Below, one piece after another: positions 59,399 through 64,000 of a stretch of DNA of 64,000 nucleotides; the stretch's first letter is position 1, and every line of letters begins with the position of its first letter. Position numbers and translations under genes: made by a program. A model generated the notes under the pieces. The model was given only the letters and a program-made list of their open reading frames with translations, was not told the origin of the DNA and did no database searches. The DNA comes from QYQD01 sp040754095 (GTDB lineage Bacteria; Desulfobacterota; QYQD01), in NCBI GenBank assembly GCA_040754095.1, contig JBFMFO010000008.1:1-64000 (forward strand), written 5' to 3'.

Positions 59399-59900
59399 TA
59401 CTCTTAGCTGGAACCATTAAGCCGACAGGAAGTTTGTCTTAAAGCGCGAATATCCGCCCAATCTATTTTATACTTGTAATGCATTAAGAGTTCTCACCCC
59501 GCAAATAAAGCGGGTGAGACATATCATAAGTTGACCGACAAAAAGTCATTAACATTATTACAGGCACAACCGAGACAGCGAAAATGGCCTGTCAGGGGCT
59601 TTAACAGGCATTAAAGTCCAAGGGTTTGTTTTGCTGTCTTTCTATATTATCTTGTTCGCCGTATGAAGTTGGTTTTCTCTCTGATTATTAAAAGGCCTCC
59701 TATACGGGCCCGTACATAATGAGAAAGTCAACACAAATAAAAGGCGTCTCAAATTTGTTTTTATTTCAGTGTGTTTCCCGCCCACACAAGTCGGAGAAGC
59801 ATGGGGCATTTTTGATTGTCAACCCCATCTGCTTTTCTGCGTTATCTTGCTTCGATTATTACGCCCGCCGGGTAGCTATTAACTATAGGATGGTTGCTTG
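59399..59900. other. 500-bp gap between rpsU and dnaG with a hairpin
   Basis: No gene seen. A strong hairpin CTCACCCCGC / GCGGGTGAG at 59493-59518 lacks a T-run, and a palindrome acgggcccgt lies at 59706-59715. In the enterobacterial operon this region holds a terminator and processing sites that lower dnaG expression; a similar role is possible. Confidence 0.5.
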
Positions 59901-61685
59901 ATGGCGCTATTACCGGACAGTAAAATCGACGAAATCGGGAATACGGCCAACATAGTTGAAGTCATCAGCAACTATGTATCTCTAAAAAAAGTCGGACGCA
60001 ATTATCAGGGGCTTTGTCCGTTCCATTCTGAGAAGACCCCCTCTTTCAGCGTAAGCGAAGAAAAACAGATTTTTCATTGTTTCGGCTGCGGCATAGGAGG
60101 CAATGTCTTTAGCTTTCTAATGCGATACCACAACATATCCTTTGTGCAGGCAGTGCGAGACCTGGCCAAAAGATATCAAATCCCCCTCCCCGATATCCGG
60201 ACCTCTCCACATAAACGAAATGAGACAGACAAAACAGAACTAATTTATAACCTAAACGAAAAAGCTGCGGCCTATTATACTTACATTCTTAACAATCATC
60301 CGGAGGCCAAACCGGCTAGGGCCTATCTGGAAAAGAGGGGGTTTCCCCCTGATCTAACCGCCTTATTCGGCCTTGGTTACGCACTGCCTAACTGGGACGG
60401 TCTTTGCCGCCAGTTAACACGGCATAATCACCCTCTCCCCCTGGCAGAAGAGGCAGGGTTGGTTATACAGAAAAAAAATGGGGGGTATTATGATCGCTTC
60501 CGTAATCGCATAATCTTCCCTATCTTCGATGTCGCAGGAAGAGTTATTGCCTTTGGAGGCCGCGTCATGGACGATACCCTGCCCAAATATCTCAATTCGC
60601 CGGAAACGCCTGCCTATCATAAAGGAAATTCCCTCTACGGCCTTCATCTGGCCAGGAATGAATTCAGACATAAAGGCCATGGATTCATTGTGGAGGGTTA
60701 TTTTGACTTTTTATCTCTCTACGCCTATGGCATAAAAAATGTAGTGGCTACACTGGGAACAGCCCTGACCCCAAATCATATTCGGATATTAAAAGGCTAT
60801 GCCGAAGAGTTCATAATCCTCTTTGATTCTGATCAGGCCGGCGTCAATGCCGCCCTGCGGAGCATCCCTCTCTTCCTAAAAGAAGGGGGCTCTGCCAAGG
60901 TCTTGATATTACCCAGCGGTCATGACCCGGACACCTTTATCCGCGCCCATGGTGTCGAACAATTTGAACATCTGGCGGATAAAGCCATACCCTTGACTAA
61001 ATTTTTGTTAGACAAACTTACTCAAAAATGGGGACAGTCTCTGGAGGGCAAGGCACAAATTCTCCGGGAGATAAGACCGGCTATCCAGGACATAACCGAC
61101 CCCATCAAACGATCCCTATACATAGCCGAGATAGCCGACAGCCTGAAAATAACCGAAGGGCTTATTGAAAAAGCGCTGCGATGGAATTCGAATATGGAAA
61201 CTCAAAAGGCGCTCATAAATATAAAGCCGGCACCCGGAAATGCTGATTTATACCTGGAGAAAACGATTATAGAAATCCTGCTGTCTTATCCGCAATATCT
61301 ACCAATTTTCTTAAAAGAAAGGAGGGGGGAAGATCTCTTTAAAGATGAAGGGCTTAAGTACATCTTTACTCACCTGAAAAGTATATTTGAAAAAGACGGT
61401 GCGGTCGATGCCAGACAATTGCTGGCGAGGGTTCAAGATCCTGCTATGGAAAGTAAGATCGCAGCCATTATACTCGATACCCCAATATACACCGGAACTG
61501 AGGTGGAATCAGTAGTACAGGATCTTCTAACCAAGGTCCAGGGGCGGAAACTGCAGCGTCAGACAAAAATGCTACTTGGACAAATCAAAGAGGCAGAAAG
61601 AAAAAAACAATATGGTATCGCCAACAATGCGGCCAAGGAACTCATGGAAGAGCATAAAAAACTTTTGGTCCGGCATAAGAGATGA
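59901..61685 (+). CDS. dnaG: DNA primase
   Basis: A 594-residue primase that makes RNA primers at the replication fork. Zinc-binding motif: CPFHSEKTPSF and FHCFGCGIGG (CHC2, about 38-65). The TOPRIM domain (about 255-340) has IVEGYFDFLSLYAYGI and LFDSDQAGVNAALRS. The C-terminal helicase-interacting part is helical and weakly conserved. ATG 59901 is preferred to the TTG codon just before it. It overlaps the frame of rpoD at the stop. Confidence 0.95.
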   Translation: MALLPDSKIDEIGNTANIVEVISNYVSLKKVGRNYQGLCPFHSEKTPSFSVSEEKQIFHCFGCGIGGNVFSFLMRYHNISFVQAVRDLAKRYQIPLPDIRTSPHKRNETDKTELIYNLNEKAAAYYTYILNNHPEAKPARAYLEKRGFPPDLTALFGLGYALPNWDGLCRQLTRHNHPLPLAEEAGLVIQKKNGGYYDRFRNRIIFPIFDVAGRVIAFGGRVMDDTLPKYLNSPETPAYHKGNSLYGLHLARNEFRHKGHGFIVEGYFDFLSLYAYGIKNVVATLGTALTPNHIRILKGYAEEFIILFDSDQAGVNAALRSIPLFLKEGGSAKVLILPSGHDPDTFIRAHGVEQFEHLADKAIPLTKFLLDKLTQKWGQSLEGKAQILREIRPAIQDITDPIKRSLYIAEIADSLKITEGLIEKALRWNSNMETQKALINIKPAPGNADLYLEKTIIEILLSYPQYLPIFLKERRGEDLFKDEGLKYIFTHLKSIFEKDGAVDARQLLARVQDPAMESKIAAIILDTPIYTGTEVESVVQDLLTKVQGRKLQRQTKMLLGQIKEAERKKQYGIANNAAKELMEEHKKLLVRHKR

Positions 61686-61714
61686 TTAATCAAGTAGTTA
61701 AGGAGAGAAACCAT

Positions 61715-63454
61715 ATGGGCAAAGAGGTAGAGATGGAAGACCTGCGAGAGTTGCTTTCTATAAACGAAGAGGGACGTTACTGCTATAGCGAAAAACTACC
61801 GGAGGGCGTCATAGGTTCAGGCCAGATAGAAGACACTGTTATCCCATTTGAAGAGATAGAGATAGGTATCGTGGAAAATGCCAAGGCGGACGTAGATATT
61901 AAAAAGGCATTTGTATCCGACCAGGAATCAGACCGTGATGACGTAACCGTAGATTCAGAAATCATTACCGAGATATCGGACCCGGTCAAGATATACCTGC
62001 GAGAAATGGGTCTGGTCTCATTATTAAGTCGCGATGGGGAAGTAGAACTGGCCAAAAAAATCGAACAAGGTGAGCGGGAAATCATGGCTGCCATCCTGGA
62101 AACACCGCTTGGACTGCAAGAAATTCTTGGCCTGGGAGAAAAACTAAAAAAGGGGCGGGTTAACCTCCGGGATATAGTAAAGGATCTGGACGAAGAAAAT
62201 TCAGATGAAACGGAAAATATCCAGCGCGAACAAAAAGTGATCAGCCTGATCGAAACCGTTGGACGACTTAATAAAGAAAATAAGAAAATGAAAAATGAGT
62301 TGCTGGCTACTACCGAGGGCCCTGATTATAGAAAACGCCTCAAAAGAAAACTTCTAAAGAATAAACTCGATATTATAAGTCTCCTTAAGGAAATCAAATT
62401 AGAACAAAACCAACTCGACAGAATCATTGGCAAGCTCTCCGGCATGGCTAATCAACTGGCTAAAGCAGAAGAAACGGTCAAGAAATGTAGAAAAGTTCTA
62501 AGTATTCCCATCAGCGATATAAAAAGACTATTAGGAAAGCCCTTAACCCCTGAGAAAAACAGTAACCTGGCCAGGGCCCTTAAAATAAAACCCTCCAATC
62601 TTCGAGAAACGATTGCCACCCTAGCCACTTCTCTGAAGAAAATTCGGCACATCGAATCCGAGGCTAAGATAAGTTCAAGCACCCTGAAAAAACTAGTCTT
62701 CCAAATAGAAAAAGGGGGACAAAAAACTCAATATGCCAAGAATGAATTGATAAGGGCCAACCTGAGACTGGTAGTAAGCATAGCTAAAAAGTACACTAAC
62801 CGCGGTCTGCAATTTCTCGACTTGATTCAAGAAGGTAATATTGGCCTGATGAAGGCTGTAGAAAAGTTTGAATATCAGCGGGGCTATAAATTCAGCACAT
62901 ACGCCACATGGTGGATACGGCAGGCCATCAACCGGGCTATTGCTGACCAGGCGCGGACCATACGCATCCCGGTGCATATGATAGAAACTATTAACAAGCT
63001 GATTCGCACTTCCCGATATCTCGTGCAAGAGCTGGGCCGCGAACCAACTCCGGAGGAAATTGCGGAAAGGATGGACTTCCCCGTGGATAAGGTACGTAAG
63101 ATACTCAAAATCGCCAAGGAGCCCATATCGCTGGAAACTCCCATCGGAGATGAAGAAGACAGTCATCTTGGGGACTTCATAGAGGACAAGAAAACTGCTA
63201 TACCCCTGGAGGCAGTAGTCAACATGGGTCTGGTAGAACAAACCAGAAAAGTTCTGTCCACACTCACCCCACGAGAAGAAAGGGTCTTGCGTATGCGTTT
63301 TGGGATTGGAGAGCAGACCGACCACACCTTAGAGGAGGTGGGGCAGGATTTTACTGTAACCCGGGAACGTATCCGTCAGATTGAAGCCAAGGCATTGCGC
63401 AAATTACGTCACCCTAGCCGGAGCAAACAATTGGAGGGATTTATTGAAAATTAG
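61715..63454 (+). CDS. rpoD: RNA polymerase sigma-70 factor RpoD
   Basis: A 579-residue primary sigma factor. Region 1.2 starts at DPVKIYLREMGLVSLLSR; a long non-conserved helical segment follows. Region 2 has LVVSIAKKYTNRGLQFLDLI and FSTYATWWIRQAINRAIADQ, and region 4 ends with VTRERIRQIEAKALRKLRHP. Region 1.1 looks shortened and acidic. ATG 61715 has AGGAGAG 8 nt upstream and is preferred to ATG 61682, which overlaps the dnaG stop. Confidence 0.95.
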   Translation: MGKEVEMEDLRELLSINEEGRYCYSEKLPEGVIGSGQIEDTVIPFEEIEIGIVENAKADVDIKKAFVSDQESDRDDVTVDSEIITEISDPVKIYLREMGLVSLLSRDGEVELAKKIEQGEREIMAAILETPLGLQEILGLGEKLKKGRVNLRDIVKDLDEENSDETENIQREQKVISLIETVGRLNKENKKMKNELLATTEGPDYRKRLKRKLLKNKLDIISLLKEIKLEQNQLDRIIGKLSGMANQLAKAEETVKKCRKVLSIPISDIKRLLGKPLTPEKNSNLARALKIKPSNLRETIATLATSLKKIRHIESEAKISSSTLKKLVFQIEKGGQKTQYAKNELIRANLRLVVSIAKKYTNRGLQFLDLIQEGNIGLMKAVEKFEYQRGYKFSTYATWWIRQAINRAIADQARTIRIPVHMIETINKLIRTSRYLVQELGREPTPEEIAERMDFPVDKVRKILKIAKEPISLETPIGDEEDSHLGDFIEDKKTAIPLEAVVNMGLVEQTRKVLSTLTPREERVLRMRFGIGEQTDHTLEEVGQDFTVTRERIRQIEAKALRKLRHPSRSKQLEGFIEN

Positions 63455-63465
63455 ACCATTTTTTC

Positions 63466-63494
63466 TTGACAAGGGGTGATTAACCTTTTAATTA
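63466..63494 (+). promoter_or_regulatory. Sigma-70 promoter of tRNA-Met
   Basis: TTGACA at 63466-63471 and TAATTA at 63489-63494 with 17 bp between, 14 bp upstream of the tRNA. The tRNA therefore has its own promoter. Confidence 0.65.
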
Positions 63495-63508
63495 GAAAAC
63501 ACTTTGGG

Positions 63509-63581
63509 GGGCCCATAGCTCAGATGGAAGAGCCACCGGCTCATAACCGGTAGGTCCCTGGTTCGAACCCAGGTGGGCCCA
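63509..63581 (+). tRNA. tRNA-Met (CAT), elongator type
   Basis: A full cloverleaf: acceptor GGGCCCA / TGGGCCC with discriminator A, D stem GCTC / GAGC, anticodon stem ACCGG / CCGGT with loop CTCATAA (anticodon CAT at 63542-63544), T stem CCTGG / CCAGG. The G1-C72 pair argues against initiator tRNA. The 3' CCA is not encoded. Modified Ile-CAT cannot be fully excluded. Confidence 0.93.
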
Positions 63582-63663
63582 TTATCTTGTTTCATGCTAA
63601 AAAATCCCTATGTAACACCTAAAAAGATATCTTTATGTCCGTATGAACCTTAAAAAGGTTCAT

Positions 63664-63700
63664 AAAAAGGGTGCATCATCGGCAGGATGCACCCTTTTTA
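63664..63700 (+). terminator. Terminator downstream of tRNA-Met
   Basis: Stem aaaagggtgcatc / gatgcaccctttt with a loop of about 8 nt, ending in T residues. It may act in both directions. Confidence 0.85.
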
Positions 63701-63805
63701 TTGATGAACTCGTAAAATGGACGGCACAGTAAAAAGCTCTCCGCCGGAGGCGGACAACGCAGCAAATGGACTTTTTACGAAGCTGTCTTTATTGAAACGT
63801 TGCCT

Positions 63806-64000
63806 ATGGCCTTAATACAAGACATAATAAATATCATTGAGGAAATTGCCCCCTCCGCCTGGGCTGAAAAGTGGGACAATGCCGGCCTGCAGATAGGGGC
63901 ATTGAGACAGCCGGTCAGCGCAGTCTTTGTGACGGTTGATCCGACCGCTTCGGTCCTGGAACGGGCCATCAAGGCCAATGCCCAGCTCATAATAACCCAC
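63806..64000 (+). CDS. Nif3-like dinuclear metal-centre protein (partial)
   Basis: The first 65 codons of a gene cut by the window end. The start reads MALIQDIINIIEEIAPSAWA, followed by EKWDNAGLQIG and VFVTVDPTASVLERAI, and LIITH is the first metal-binding histidine. This matches the Nif3/YbgI (DUF34) family, whose function is unsettled. There is no clear ribosome site. Genes of this family often follow rpoD in related bacteria. Confidence 0.87.
   Translation, partial: MALIQDIINIIEEIAPSAWAEKWDNAGLQIGALRQPVSAVFVTVDPTASVLERAIKANAQLIITH

Noticed and set aside
63509..63581. Initiator tRNA-fMet
   Set aside because: The first acceptor pair is G-C rather than the mismatch typical of bacterial initiator tRNA.
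1..64000. CRISPR array
   Set aside because: The repeats in this window are dispersed palindromes or heptads; there is no run of regularly spaced direct repeats with unique spacers, and no cas gene.

Overview
The window looks like a chromosomal segment of an anaerobic, hydrogen-metabolising bacterium, most likely a Desulfobacterota (deltaproteobacterial) or closely related lineage. The reasons are a group 3b-type cytosolic NiFe hydrogenase with a full hyp maturation set, an ADP-forming acetate-CoA ligase, a sigma-54-controlled type IV pilus region, a PAS/GAF/LuxR regulator of a kind common in sulfate reducers and syntrophs, the rpsU-dnaG-rpoD operon, and intergenic spaces crowded with short dispersed repeats. 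No 16S rRNA is present, so the assignment is an inference.

Layout. 1-0.4 kb: possible end of an IS21-like element. 0.4-1.8 kb: sensory LuxR-type regulator (-). 2.5-10.9 kb: an AddB-like/AddA-like helicase-nuclease pair and a DinG-type helicase (+). 10.9-19.0 kb: serS, deoC, an MBL-fold hydrolase, a NERD-like membrane protein, an HDOD protein, an MltD-like transglycosylase and small membrane proteins. 19.4-21.9 kb: pyrB-pyrC behind a leader ORF and terminator. 22.2-31.9 kb: PilR-like regulator, pilA, prepilin peptidase, a second sensor kinase/regulator pair and the minor pilin set, with two sigma-54 promoters. 32.0-36.9 kb: TolC-MacA-MacB type efflux system. 37.0-40.9 kb: hydBGDA hydrogenase (-). 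41.1-47.2 kb: pyrR, a Pta-like DRTGG protein, acetate-CoA ligase (ADP-forming), and a PiT/DUF47/CBS phosphate-transport group (-). 47.9-51.7 kb: a cassette-like block of small unrelated genes, all on the minus strand, with two toxin-antitoxin modules. 51.8-58.8 kb: radC and hypA-hypB-hypF-hypC-hypD-hypE (+). 59.2-64.0 kb: rpsU-dnaG-rpoD, tRNA-Met and the start of a Nif3-like gene (+).

Functional links. The hyp genes would mature the hydrogenase encoded about 12 kb away on the other strand. The PilR-like regulators and the two -24/-12 promoters tie major and minor pilins to sigma-54. PyrR (41 kb) and pyrBC (19.6 kb) are unlinked members of one pathway.

Most notable structures. (1) The 48-51.7 kb block has repeated attC-like recombination sites with GTTRRRY-like cores 24-38 bp before each start codon, and no integrase nearby: a candidate integron cassette array lacking its integrase. 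(2) A 446-bp element with TAGCCACGAA termini carries a GxxExxY (PD-(D/E)XK-like) gene, and a 101-bp internally deleted copy 5 kb away keeps the start codon and first five codons. (3) Several families of dispersed palindromic repeats sit exactly at gene ends and supply stop codons or tail residues, and some are inserted in frame inside genes (AddA-like, 187-aa hypothetical). (4) The small hydrogenase subunit has CEGD where a CxxC pair is usual. All family assignments come from reading motifs; no database or structure search was run.
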